A DNA stretch of 41,771 nucleotides from CAUZJO01 sp963580245 (lineage in GTDB: Bacteria > Sumerlaeota > Sumerlaeia > MVZB01): contig CAUZJO010000017.1 of NCBI GenBank assembly GCA_963580245.1, positions 1 to 41,771 of the forward strand, given 5' to 3'. This document shows, piece by piece, positions 1 through 7,560 of this stretch (within the stretch, counting starts at the first letter, position 1; each line of letters opens with the position of its first letter). Under the pieces are notes generated by a model. That model saw only the letters and a program-made list of their open reading frames with translations, did not search any database and had not been told where the DNA came from. The position numbers and the translations under genes are program-made.

Positions 1-767
1 GCTCTTGGCCGTGAATGCTTTTGGCGCTTTCCATTAGATTTGAGAGCTTCCCGTCGGGTCGCGGGAACTTGCGATCGATGTCGCGGATCACGCGCCCCAG
101 GATCGTCCTCAGTTTCTTGCGGCAGCGTTCGGCTCGCTTGGGCCGGCGCGCGCATGGTGCGATTGACCCCTAGCAGCAGGCGTTTGCCGACGCGCCGGTA
201 GTTCTGGCGCAACTTGATGCCGCGTCGCTCGGCCGCCTTGACCAGCCGCTCGCGCGCACGATTGTAAAGCCGCGCGTCGGTCGGAAAACGCACGTGCTTT
301 TCCTGCACGGTCGTGTCCACGTTGACCCGCGCCAGCTGGCTGGGCTTGATCGCTTTGAGCGCCAAATCCGCTGCGATCGTCTCCTTGAGCATCGCCTTGG
401 CGCCCGCCTGGCCCACGCGCTTGCGCCAATAAGTCATGCTGGAGGGATCGATCGGCCGACGGTGCTCGAAGTGCTTCATGCCGCTCAAGACCTGCCAATA
501 GGGGTTCTCGACCCATCCGGCCACCACGTCCTCGTCGCTCAAGTCGAACGTGAATTTGAGGTAATGCAGTGCCACCATCAGCCGGGTGCAACGGCCCGGC
601 GCGCCGTTGTCGTCGCAGTAGAGCGCGCCGAAAGTCTCCTCCAATCGCGCCCAATCTACACGCTGGGCCAGTTTGACCATCGCGTGGTTCACGTCAACGA
701 TCGCTTACAGTTCGATCTTAAACAGATCGCCTTACAGGTCTTCGCAGGGGGAGGGTTTGGGTTTCAT
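1..767 (-). pseudogene. IS5-family transposase, decayed, 3' end outside window
   Basis: Read on the minus strand from an ATG at 767, this is the N-terminal two thirds of an IS5-type DDE transposase. The typical stretches 'LEETFGALYCDDNGAPG', 'LMVALHYLKFTFDLSDEDV', 'VAGWVENPYWQ' and 'NVDTTVQEKHVRFPTDARL' are clear. The frame is interrupted by TAA at 732-734 and TAA at 705-707; both follow a CTG codon and are one C-to-T change from CAA. Near 140-160 the frame also shifts: downstream the family sequence 'KKLRTILGRVIRDID' continues in another frame, as if 2 bp were lost or 1 bp gained. The gene runs off the left edge, so the C-terminal catalytic part is not visible. Family membership is clear, and loss of function is inferred from three independent lesions. 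No terminal inverted repeat was identified on the visible side. Confidence 0.85.
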
Positions 768-877
768 GGTGCCAACTTTCGCAAGGTTTGGGCGGCGACC
801 GACCGCTTTTCTTGCAAAAGCATACACCACCCACCCGCATTTTGATCCCATTATCGTTGGGCAATGGGGCTTTTCAG

Positions 878-1336
878 GGCCGACAAGTTAAAGAACTTGA
901 AGCGGCCATCAAAGAGATCGTCAACGCGGACGCGCGCCTCGGGTTGCAGTACCGGGCGGTCCAACAGATCCCGGGGATCAAGAAGGTGGGCGCGATGACG
1001 ATGAGCGCGGAGCTGGGAGAATTGCAACACTATGGGCGTAACCAACTGGTGGCGAGGGTTGGGATCTTTCCGAAATGTTTTGAATCGGGCCGCTCGGTGC
1101 GGCGCAAGCCGCGCATGGCCAAGGGCGGCGGCGCACGCTTGCGACGCGTGCTCTACATGGGCGCGACCTCGATCCTGCGCAGCAAGGGACCGCTGCGAGA
1201 TTTTGCCGAGTGCCACCGAGCGCGGGGTCTATCGGACATGGCGGTGATCGGGATTCTGATGCGCAAACTGCTGCTGGTCGCGAGGGCGGTGATGAAGAAC
1301 AACGGAGTCTACGACGAATCGAAAATCCTTCGATGA
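878..1336 (+). pseudogene. IS110-family transposase, C-terminal fragment (copy 1)
   Basis: This open frame encodes only the C-terminal transposase-20 part of an IS110-family enzyme: a coiled segment near 'KELEAAIKEIV', then 'IPGIKKVGAMTMSAELGEL', the conserved serine region 'FESGRSVRRKPRMAKGGG', and the end 'LMRKLLLVARAVMKNN'. The N-terminal RuvC-like DEDD half is absent. Sequence before about 878 has no transposase similarity, so the 5' half was lost near the junction with the decayed IS5 element. It is clearly related to, but diverged from, the second copy at 1737-2743. Forty-two bases after its stop is the same 15-bp end motif that closes the second copy, so its right end is intact. It cannot be active on its own. 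Confidence 0.85.
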
Positions 1337-1377
1337 TGGGTGTCGATTGAAAAAAACACAAAATAATGCTCGCTTTG

Positions 1378-1392
1378 GACCACAGAATCTTC
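1378..1392 (+). repeat. IS110 right-end motif of copy 1
   Basis: GACCACAGAATCTTC here is identical to 2760-2774 after the second IS110 copy. It lies 42 bases after the stop of the truncated first transposase. By comparison with the second copy, the element would end at the CT core (1389-1390), with TCGGGGTC as the right target flank. Both flanks read TC(A/G)GGG, so the two copies entered similar sites. Confidence 0.75.
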
Positions 1393-1474
1393 GGGGTCGT
1401 GACGTCTCGGGTCTCCATGTCCGTGGGTTGGAGTCCCCGGCTAATCACATTGCTCCCCTTGTACGTTCCCCCAA

Positions 1475-1708
1475 CGGGACGCTCTCAATAGAGCGTCCCG
1501 CATGGTCTTCTCGGCGCGAGGTTGTGTAGGATGGTCGCCATTGATTCCCGGCGGAGGTGTTTGCTCCCTCGAGCGTCCTTGGACAGCTCGTCCTGAAGAT
1601 CCCCCCGCCGGGAATCCGGAGGCTTGCGCCCCATGCACTTCGGACAGAATCTGGAACGGGTCGCCCGCCGGGCCCCGTTCGCGTACAAGGTCGAAGGCCG
1701 CGCAAGCC
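1475..1708 (+). ncRNA. Predicted IS110 bridge RNA (guide RNA of the recombinase)
   Basis: Three strong stem-loops lie between the left end and the transposase. Stem 1 is 1475-1485 paired with 1490-1500 (11 bp perfect, 4-nt loop). Stem 2 is 1543-1554 with 1605-1616 (12 bp perfect). Stem 3 is 1621-1629 with 1700-1708 (9 bp perfect), holding an inner hairpin 1654-1660 with 1674-1680. This is the known bridge RNA plan: 5' stem-loop, target-binding loop, donor-binding loop. Loop 2: 1561-1568 (TTGCTCCC) equals the left target flank 1450-1457, and 1592-1598 (CCTGAAG) is the reverse complement of core plus right flank 2771-2777. Loop 3: 1644-1652 (ACAGAATCT) equals the right end 2764-2772, and 1682-1690 (CGTACAAGG) is the reverse complement of the left end 1457-1465. 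The exact 5' and 3' termini are not known. Confidence 0.85.
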
Positions 1709-1736
1709 GACATACCAAACTCAGGAGGCCACGATC

Positions 1737-2743
1737 ATGACCGTCGATGGTGAATTTACGTTAGGCGTGGACTTGGCGCAAGGCTCGTTTCAAGTCGCGC
1801 TTGCGCCCCAGGGCAGCCGGCCCGACCCATGGCGCGATTTGCCCAACACGTACATCGCCCATCCTCCCGACCACGCTCGGGGCGTCGAGCAGTTGCCGGG
1901 GTGGTTGGCCGTGATGGCCCCGCGGGGCCGCTGCGCGCGCGTGGTGGCCGAGTCGACCGGCAAATTGTCCCAGCGTTTTGCGACGGCCCTGCGCGGGCAC
2001 GGCTTGCCCGAGGTTTGCATTGTCAATCCCCACCGCCCCAAGGCCTTGGCCCACAGCCTGGGCCTGCTCGAGAAGACCGACCGCATCGACGCGGCCGTCT
2101 TGGCTCTCTATGGCCTGGTGCATCAGCCCGCACCCCGGACCGCCCACCAGGCGCTCCAAGAACTCAACCGTCTGGGTCAAGCTTACGTGGAAGAGTTGAC
2201 CGCTTGGCGCAACCGTTTGACCGAGACCATCGATCCGCTTGCGCACCGGATCGTTGGCGGCGCCGTGCGCCAACTGCGGACCAAGATCAAACGGATCGAG
2301 CAGCAACTGGACCAACAGCTGATGGCGGACCCCGTTCTGAGCGCTCAGGCGCGCGCGCGCTGGAGCAGATCCACGGGATCGGTCCGGTCACGGCCAAGAC
2401 CTTGACCATCGAACTGGGCGATTTGGGCCTGTACCGACGCAACCAGCGGGTGGCGCGAGTGGGGGGTTTCCCCAAACGGTTCAAATCGGGAAGCAGCGCG
2501 CGTCGCCGCCCGCGGCTGGCCAAAGGGGGAGGTGGACGGCTGCGCCGGGTGCTCACCATGGGGGCGTGTTCACTGTTTCAGAGCAAGGGCCCCTGGCGTG
2601 AGTACATCGAACAACTGCGCCGGCGTCAGATGAGCGATATGTGCATCATCGGCGTGTTGATGCGCAAGATGCTGTTGGTCGCTCGAGCGGTCGTCAACAA
2701 CGGCGGCCACTACGAACCCGAAAAAATCCTACGCCAAACATGA
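1737..2743 (+). pseudogene. IS110-family transposase (copy 2), frameshifted in a GC repeat
   Basis: This is a bridge-RNA-guided DEDD/serine recombinase. The start ATG at 1737 follows AGGAGG at 1723-1728. The N-terminal RuvC-like half shows 'LGVDLAQGSF', 'VVAESTGKL' and 'KTDRIDAAVLALY', the acidic positions of the family. After a coiled region ('LRTKIKRIEQQLDQQL') the frame breaks at (GC)6, 2349-2360. The zero frame ends at 2405. With one GC unit fewer, the frame continues 'ALEQIHGIGPVTAKTLTIEL', then the serine region 'FKSGSSARRRPRLAKGGG' and 'LMRKMLLVARAVVNNGG', to TGA at 2741-2743. The corrected length is about 334 residues, near the family norm. The frameshift may be a slippage mutation, a sequencing error, or a tolerated slippery site. 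All other parts look intact, so recent inactivation is likely if it is real. Confidence 0.85.
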
Positions 2744-2759
2744 AAAACCCCTTGCGCCA

Positions 2760-2774
2760 GACCACAGAATCTTC
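2760..2774 (+). repeat. IS110 right-end motif of copy 2
   Basis: GACCACAGAATCTTC is identical to 1378-1392. The element ends at CT (2771-2772), and TCAGGGAGTC beyond it is target DNA. The 9 bases 2764-2772 match the predicted left donor guide at 1644-1652. Confidence 0.8.
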
Positions 2775-2811
2775 AGGGAGTCAGAGAACTCATTTCTTCT
2801 GCCAGCCCATG

Positions 2812-2843
2812 GGGTGCATTTCACGGATCCGTGAAATGCACCC
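2812..2843. repeat. Perfect 32-bp palindrome
   Basis: The 16 bases 2812-2827 (GGGTGCATTTCACGGA) are followed directly by their exact reverse complement, 2828-2843, with no spacer. It lies between the IS110 right end and the -35 box at 2871. It could be an operator for a dimeric regulator of the glycosidase gene, a terminator-like stem, or a repetitive extragenic palindrome. There is no T-run after it on either strand, which argues against a classical terminator. Confidence 0.8.
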
Positions 2844-2870
2844 TCGGCGCTCCGCCGTCCTCTCTTGAGG

Positions 2871-2899
2871 TTGCTGATCACTCATGACCTCCGTATAAT
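2871..2899 (+). promoter_or_regulatory. Sigma-70-type promoter of the GH127-like gene
   Basis: TTGCTG (2871-2876), a 17-bp spacer, and a consensus TATAAT (2894-2899). Transcription would start near 2906, giving a leader of roughly 35 nt before the ATG at 2940, with GTGGAGG at 2924-2930 as ribosome binding site. The promoter rules out the upstream in-frame start at 2865. Confidence 0.65.
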
Positions 2900-2939
2900 C
2901 TTCACCAGAATCATATCTCGTGAGTGGAGGCTGTTAAGA

Positions 2940-4769
2940 ATGTTACCTGAAAAGTGCCATGACTGGAGACCGGGCATTCTCCTTGCCCAGTTCACGCTTG
3001 TTCTTGTCCTGAATCACTCGATCTTTGGCTTGTCCCCGCCCGAAGGGGATCGTTACGAGGCCGAAGTTCCCGCGACGCTAGACCTAGCCGGGCGGGCAGA
3101 GCTGGCCATCGGCGTCATGATCGAGAGCCCCGAGAAGATGATCGGCGGCGGGGCGTGTCTGGCCAAGATGTTCGAGTCGATGCCGCTTCTGCGGACGATG
3201 AGCGGCAGTGAGCTTAACCTGGGCCTGGAGAGCGAATACCTCCAGACCATGATCCTGAGCCAGATCGAAGATGACGGCCTCCATTACGTCGGTCGCGACT
3301 CATTCCCGATCAAGTTCGACGACTACTCCGACGCCGGCAAGACCTATCCCAACGGCCCATTCGCCTGCATCCTCTCCACCGGCCGTCTGATGCAGTCGTT
3401 GAATTACTATTATCAGATGACCGGCGACCCGGCATGGGTCGAGCGCCTCAAGGGCATGGCCGAGGGCCTGAGAAAGATCACCCTCACCAACGATGAATAC
3501 GCCTACTATCCCTCGGCGGCGGTCTATTACGAACCGGGCAAGCGGTTCCAGGAGCCCTACGCTTATCTCCTGAACGGCGGATGGCAAAACACCGATGAGC
3601 CCAAGGGCCTGTTGCTCGAGGCGCCCTATCACACCGAACCGGACCACCGCGATGGCGGTTTCAATGACGGGCACTGGTACGACGGGCGGTTCGGCGTGCA
3701 CATGTACCATTCCGCGCCGATCGAAGGGTTCTTGACGTGGCATCGGCTCAGCGGCGACCCCGAAGCACTCGAGATGGCCGGGCGGTTGGTCCGTTTTGTG
3801 ACGCAGTCCAAGTTTTGGGACACGGTCATCCCGCCCAAGAGCACGCAAGGCAACCTTGAGGCCGGATACCTCGGCCACCTGCACGGCCACCTCGCCAATC
3901 TGCGTGCCATCCTGGAATACGCCGCGGTGACCAACGACGCGTCGCTCATGCAGTTTGTTCGCCAGGGATATGAGTATACGCGCCAATTCTACGGCCCGCG
4001 TATTGGCTATTTCACCGAGTGGACGATCCCGATGTCCCCATGTGAGACGTGTGAGGTCGCCGACATGATCGGCCTGGCGATCCGTCTGTCCGACGAAGGC
4101 GTCGGCGATTATTGGGAGGACGTCGATCAATACGTGCGCAACCAGTTCGTCGAGCAACAGCACGTCTCAGGCAAGCCCGAAACGATCGGGGCATTCGTCC
4201 TTGGCGGTCAGCCGACGCACATCGCGGAAGATGAAGTCGCCGCGTGCTGCACCGAGAACGGCGCGCAGGCGCTCTACTATGCGTGGGAGGGTATTGTTCG
4301 GACGAGCGGCCGCTTCGCCCAGGTCAACCTGCTCCTCAACCGCGCCTCGCCGCTGGTCGATATCAACAGTCACCTCCCTTACGAGGGGAAGGTGGTCTTG
4401 GCTAACAAGAAGGCGGAGCGGATGATGGTCCGCATCCCATTATGGGTTGACCAGGAGCAAGTCAAAGTCCGGATCAACGACGAGCCGGCCGGGGTTTCCT
4501 GGTTGGGGCGTCGCATTTACCTCGGCGCCCTCCAACCGCACGACCGAATCGAGATCACGTTTCCAATGGTCCACTCCAAGGATAAAATCCACCTGGCCAA
4601 TACGGATTACACCTACCAATTCAAAGGGAACACGGTCGTCGACGTCAGCCCTCGCTCTCCCGAGGCCCCGGGTCGCAAGCCGATCTATCAGCGAGACCGT
4701 TACAAGCAGGGGCAGGCCCCGATGGTCAAGAAGTCGCGATTCGTGCCCGCCAAGATGATCCAATGGTAA
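2940..4769 (+). CDS. Secreted GH127-like glycoside hydrolase (beta-L-arabinofuranosidase superfamily)
   Basis: The 609-residue protein starts at ATG 2940, which has a Shine-Dalgarno sequence (GTGGAGG) and a promoter upstream; an in-frame start at 2865 lies before the -10 box and is rejected. An N-terminal hydrophobic stretch ('GILLAQFTLVLVL') suggests a signal peptide. The body has alpha/alpha-barrel features, then a C-terminal beta region ('RMMVRIPLWVDQEQVKVRIN'). The family's zinc-binding Glu-Cys-Cys-Cys set appears as 'CETCEVADM' and 'AACCTENGAQALYYAWEG'. GH127 (formerly DUF1680) enzymes release L-arabinofuranose from plant or bacterial glycans; the substrate here cannot be read from sequence. 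No transporter or other sugar gene is adjacent, so it seems a single-gene unit, possibly controlled through the upstream palindrome. Confidence 0.75.
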   Translation: MLPEKCHDWRPGILLAQFTLVLVLNHSIFGLSPPEGDRYEAEVPATLDLAGRAELAIGVMIESPEKMIGGGACLAKMFESMPLLRTMSGSELNLGLESEYLQTMILSQIEDDGLHYVGRDSFPIKFDDYSDAGKTYPNGPFACILSTGRLMQSLNYYYQMTGDPAWVERLKGMAEGLRKITLTNDEYAYYPSAAVYYEPGKRFQEPYAYLLNGGWQNTDEPKGLLLEAPYHTEPDHRDGGFNDGHWYDGRFGVHMYHSAPIEGFLTWHRLSGDPEALEMAGRLVRFVTQSKFWDTVIPPKSTQGNLEAGYLGHLHGHLANLRAILEYAAVTNDASLMQFVRQGYEYTRQFYGPRIGYFTEWTIPMSPCETCEVADMIGLAIRLSDEGVGDYWEDVDQYVRNQFVEQQHVSGKPETIGAFVLGGQPTHIAEDEVAACCTENGAQALYYAWEGIVRTSGRFAQVNLLLNRASPLVDINSHLPYEGKVVLANKKAERMMVRIPLWVDQEQVKVRINDEPAGVSWLGRRIYLGALQPHDRIEITFPMVHSKDKIHLANTDYTYQFKGNTVVDVSPRSPEAPGRKPIYQRDRYKQGQAPMVKKSRFVPAKMIQW

Positions 4770-4848
4770 GCTGGCCCGCTTAGGGCCTGGTTATGGACAA
4801 GCCCCCGCTGTTCCAGAGCTATCGACGGTATGGATTCCGGCGTCGCGG

Positions 4849-6441
4849 TCAAGCGGGCCGGGCCTCTGGGACGGTGTTCGCGAAGGAGACGGGGATGTGA
4901 TTCTGCTCGACGGCTTCGACCCAAACGTTTGCGATTTGCGGATCGAACTGGGTGCCGGCGTAACGCCGCATTTCTCCCAGCGCGGTCGGGACGGGCAACG
5001 CCTGGCGATAGGAGCGGGTGGTGGTCATGGCGTCGAAGGCGTCGGTAACGGCGACGACCCGCGCCAGCAGCGGGATAGCCTCGCCCTTCAGTCCGTCGGG
5101 ATAGCCCTTGCCGTCATACCGCTCGTGATGGTGACGGATGATGGCCTTCTCTTCGGGGACCAGCCCCAACGGCTCGACGATCCGCTCGCCGATGGTCGGG
5201 TGCAGCTTGATCGTCTCGAATTCCTCCTCCGACAGTGGTTCGACCTTGATCAGGATATCATCGCGCACGCCGATCTTGCCGATGTCATGCAGCATGCCGG
5301 CGAAGTTGAGCATTTCGATCTGATCGTCATCGAGGCTCAACAACTTGGCCAGGCTGATGGAATAGTCGGTGACGCGTTGGCTGTGATGGCGGGTGTAGGG
5401 ATCTTTGGCCTCGATCGTGGTCACCAGCGAGTTGAGCGTATCGACCAGGTTGGAGTAGATGCCTTCGTAAAGCGCCTGGTTTTCAAGTTTGGTGCCGGCC
5501 TTCTCGGTCAGCGAGAGCAAGACGTGTTCGTCCTCATCGGAGAAATCCGAGCCGTCCATTTTGTCGGTGACGTTGAGCACGCCGAAGATCTCCTCGCCGA
5601 TGTAGAGGGGGAGCGACATCCAGGAGTTGGTCCGGTAATCAGCGTCCCGGCCGTCGCTGGCGCGCACGCACAGGTCGATCATCCGATCGGTCACGCGAGC
5701 GTGCTTTCCGGTTCGGGCCACCTGTCCGGCCAAGCCATTGCCGATCTGTTGGCGGGTGGACTGGACCACTTGATCGGGCACGCCGACGGCCGCGCGGATT
5801 TCGAGGAAACTGCGCGTGCGATCAAGCACCATGACCGAGATGCGTTGGGCGCCGGTGACGTCGCGAGCGATTTCGGTGATCCGATCGAACAGCTGGTCGG
5901 TTTCCATGAACTGATCGAATCCCTCCGATATCGTGTAGAGGCGGGTTAACTCATCGATGCGCCGATCGAGTTCGCGGTTGAGCTGCTCGATGACGGCCGT
6001 CTTGTTGACCTCGGCCTGGAGTGCACGGTTTTCTTGGCGCAGACGTCGTTCCTGGAGCGCGTTGCCGATCTTGTGCAGGAGCAGGTCGCGGTCGAAGGGT
6101 TTGGCCACGAAATCGACCTCCCCCCGTCGCATCGCGTCGACCGCGCGCGGGATCGAAGGGTAGCCGGCTATCAGAATGACCGGAATCGTGTCGTCACGCC
6201 GGCGGACGTGATCGATCAATTCCATCCCCGAACAATTGGAGTCTTGGAGATAGAGGTCGGTGATCACCAGGTCGAACACCTCCGCCTCGAAACGCCGGCG
6301 CGCCTCGTGACTGGTGGCCGCGCAGTGGCAGATGTATCCCTGTAGCTCCAGCGAGACGCGCAGGACCTCGCGGATATCGGGTTCGTCGTCCACGATCAGG
6401 ATTGTATAGCGAGCGGAGTTCTTGACCGATGCCAGCGCCAA
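4849..6441 (-). CDS. REC-GAF-HD-GYP response regulator, cyclic-di-GMP phosphodiesterase
   Basis: A cytoplasmic protein of 530 residues. The receiver domain (about 12-125) has acidic D18/D19, phospho-acceptor D62 and K114. The usual switch Thr/Ser is replaced by Ala (A92 in 'ILIAGYPS'). A coiled linker (130-165) leads to a GAF domain (about 170-320) and an HD-GYP domain with H385-D386 ('HDIGKIGV'), 'HHHERYDGKGYPDG' (438-450) and 'VAVTDAFDAMT'. HD-GYP domains hydrolyse cyclic-di-GMP, so this output probably lowers that messenger on phosphorylation. The start is TTG at 6441, because AAGGAAGG stands 7 nt upstream and longer versions would overlap the preceding gene. It follows the other receiver gene by 13 bp, so the two are co-transcribed. 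No histidine kinase gene is in the window. Confidence 0.9.
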   Translation of the reverse strand: MALASVKNSARYTILIVDDEPDIREVLRVSLELQGYICHCAATSHEARRRFEAEVFDLVITDLYLQDSNCSGMELIDHVRRRDDTIPVILIAGYPSIPRAVDAMRRGEVDFVAKPFDRDLLLHKIGNALQERRLRQENRALQAEVNKTAVIEQLNRELDRRIDELTRLYTISEGFDQFMETDQLFDRITEIARDVTGAQRISVMVLDRTRSFLEIRAAVGVPDQVVQSTRQQIGNGLAGQVARTGKHARVTDRMIDLCVRASDGRDADYRTNSWMSLPLYIGEEIFGVLNVTDKMDGSDFSDEDEHVLLSLTEKAGTKLENQALYEGIYSNLVDTLNSLVTTIEAKDPYTRHHSQRVTDYSISLAKLLSLDDDQIEMLNFAGMLHDIGKIGVRDDILIKVEPLSEEEFETIKLHPTIGERIVEPLGLVPEEKAIIRHHHERYDGKGYPDGLKGEAIPLLARVVAVTDAFDAMTTTRSYRQALPVPTALGEMRRYAGTQFDPQIANVWVEAVEQNHIPVSFANTVPEARPA

Positions 6442-6454
6442 CTTTGGGCCTTCC

Positions 6455-7132
6455 TTACTGATGAATCCTATTGAGTTCGCGACGCCGGTGAGCCAGGCGT
6501 TCGGTGATCGACTCGCCGACGCGCGCGTAATGGGCGATCTGCTCGCGTGCGCGGCGACGGCGCACTTCCTGGAGCAGGGCCGGAACCAGTCCGGCGGGGC
6601 AACTGTCTTCGGGCCAGTTCTCGGGGTCATCCGCATCCTTGAGGCGGATCAGCCGCTCCATCAGGTCCTGGTGGTCCTGTTCGAGCTGTTCCTGCTCGAC
6701 CTTCAGCGCGTCCACCCGCTCTGCGAGCCTTTCATTTTTGCGCCGCAGCAGTAGGTGGTCGGCGGCGTTGCGTACGACCAGTTTCAGCTCATCCAACTGA
6801 AAAGGCTTGGTCAGAAAGTCGTAGGCGCCCAGGCGAATCGACTCCAAGGTTATCTCAAGCGAGGCGAAAGCGGTGATGATAACGACGAAAGGTTTGGTGG
6901 GCCGGTCCAGGGCTTTGCGCAGCACGTCGAGCCCATTAATGTTGGGATCATCGAGCGAATAATCGCTGACCACCAGGTCGAAGGGCTGTTGATCGAGCAC
7001 TCTCAAGGCCTCGGCCGCGTGGGCCAGGGCCGTAACTTGACACGCCTCATCAATCTGGAGTCCCTCCTCCAGAACGGTCAACAGGGCAGGGTCGTCGTCG
7101 ACCACAAGGATTTTGATTGCGTCTTGCGTCAT
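6455..7132 (-). CDS. Response regulator with receiver domain and coiled-coil tail
   Basis: 225 residues. A complete receiver domain occupies 7-120: 'ILVVDDDPALL', phospho-acceptor D57 in 'DLVVSDYSL', switch T87 in 'IITAFAS', K109 in 'LTKPF'. From about 120 to 165 a charged helix ('ERVDALKVEQEQLEQ') predicts a coiled coil. The rest has no recognisable DNA-binding or enzymatic output. It probably works by protein contact, perhaps with the HD-GYP protein encoded 13 bp downstream or with the small protein upstream. The start ATG at 7132 is 28 bp after the small gene at 7161-7319. Confidence 0.88.
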   Translation of the reverse strand: MTQDAIKILVVDDDPALLTVLEEGLQIDEACQVTALAHAAEALRVLDQQPFDLVVSDYSLDDPNINGLDVLRKALDRPTKPFVVIITAFASLEITLESIRLGAYDFLTKPFQLDELKLVVRNAADHLLLRRKNERLAERVDALKVEQEQLEQDHQDLMERLIRLKDADDPENWPEDSCPAGLVPALLQEVRRRRAREQIAHYARVGESITERLAHRRRELNRIHQ

Positions 7133-7160
7133 CCAAGCGATTCTCTCGCGGAGCCTTTTT

Positions 7161-7319
7161 TCAGTCCATCAGCAGCCGTGTCAGAATCTGGCGTTTACGG
7201 TTCTTTGCCATCCGCAGAAACTGATGCAGGTGATTGGGATGCTTTTGATCGGGACCCTGGAGCAGGGTTTGCGCGGGGGCGTCCAGGTTTGACTGCTGGA
7301 TATGTTTGCTTCGCCGCAT
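7161..7319 (-). CDS. Small basic protein, first gene of the two-receiver operon
   Basis: A 52-residue, Lys/Arg/His/Gln-rich protein with no hydrophobic segment and no recognised family. The start at 7319 is chosen because a purine-rich GGGAGAG stands a few bases before ATG; an in-frame ATG at 7379 has no such site. It ends 28 bp before the receiver gene at 7132 on the same strand, so it would be the leader cistron of the signalling operon. It is short and lacks homologues known to me, so a chance frame is possible. Ribosome-site placement and operon position are the only support. Confidence 0.45.
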   Translation of the reverse strand: MRRSKHIQQSNLDAPAQTLLQGPDQKHPNHLHQFLRMAKNRKRQILTRLLMD

Positions 7320-7560
7320 CTTTCTCTCCCTTCCCCCTGGAATGATTTCCAGAGGCATCCGCGCCGGTACGACTTTCAACCTCTGCGTTATGTTTATCGA
7401 CGGTTTCCCAATGCTCTTAACGAGTATACTCCAGCAGGTACACCGGACAGGCTCGCCGGCGGGTATCGGGACGGCTGGTGGGGGTCGGCTGAACCGGGTG
7501 ACGGAGCGACCGGCTTGATTGGCCCCCAGGGCAAAATTTACAGGCCGGGATGTTGCACGG

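Larger units (their letters stand above)
1458..2772 (+). mobile_element. IS110-family insertion element (copy 2), near-complete
   Basis: The boundaries were deduced from base pairing with the predicted bridge RNA. The left end is core CT (1458-1459) followed by TGTACG. The right end is ACAGAAT followed by core CT (2771-2772). The element is about 1.3 kb: a structured non-coding left end (1475-1708), then one transposase gene. IS110 elements have no terminal inverted repeats and no long target duplication, only a short shared core, as seen here. The order non-coding RNA then transposase is that of the IS110 group rather than the IS1111 group. Joining the flanks gives the empty site TTGCTCCC-CT-TCAGGG. 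The right end is 38 bp before a 32-bp palindrome and 98 bp before the promoter of the glycosidase gene. Confidence 0.85.

Noticed and set aside
1421..1445. GGTTGGAGTCCCCGG resembles a tRNA T-arm at the IS110 target region
   Set aside because: The T-loop lacks the GTTC-A core, no acceptor or anticodon stem can be drawn, and no CCA end follows.
4773..4787. GGCCC-GCTTA-GGGCC hairpin after the GH127-like gene as terminator
   Set aside because: The stem is only 5 bp and no T-run follows; it may be chance in GC-rich DNA.
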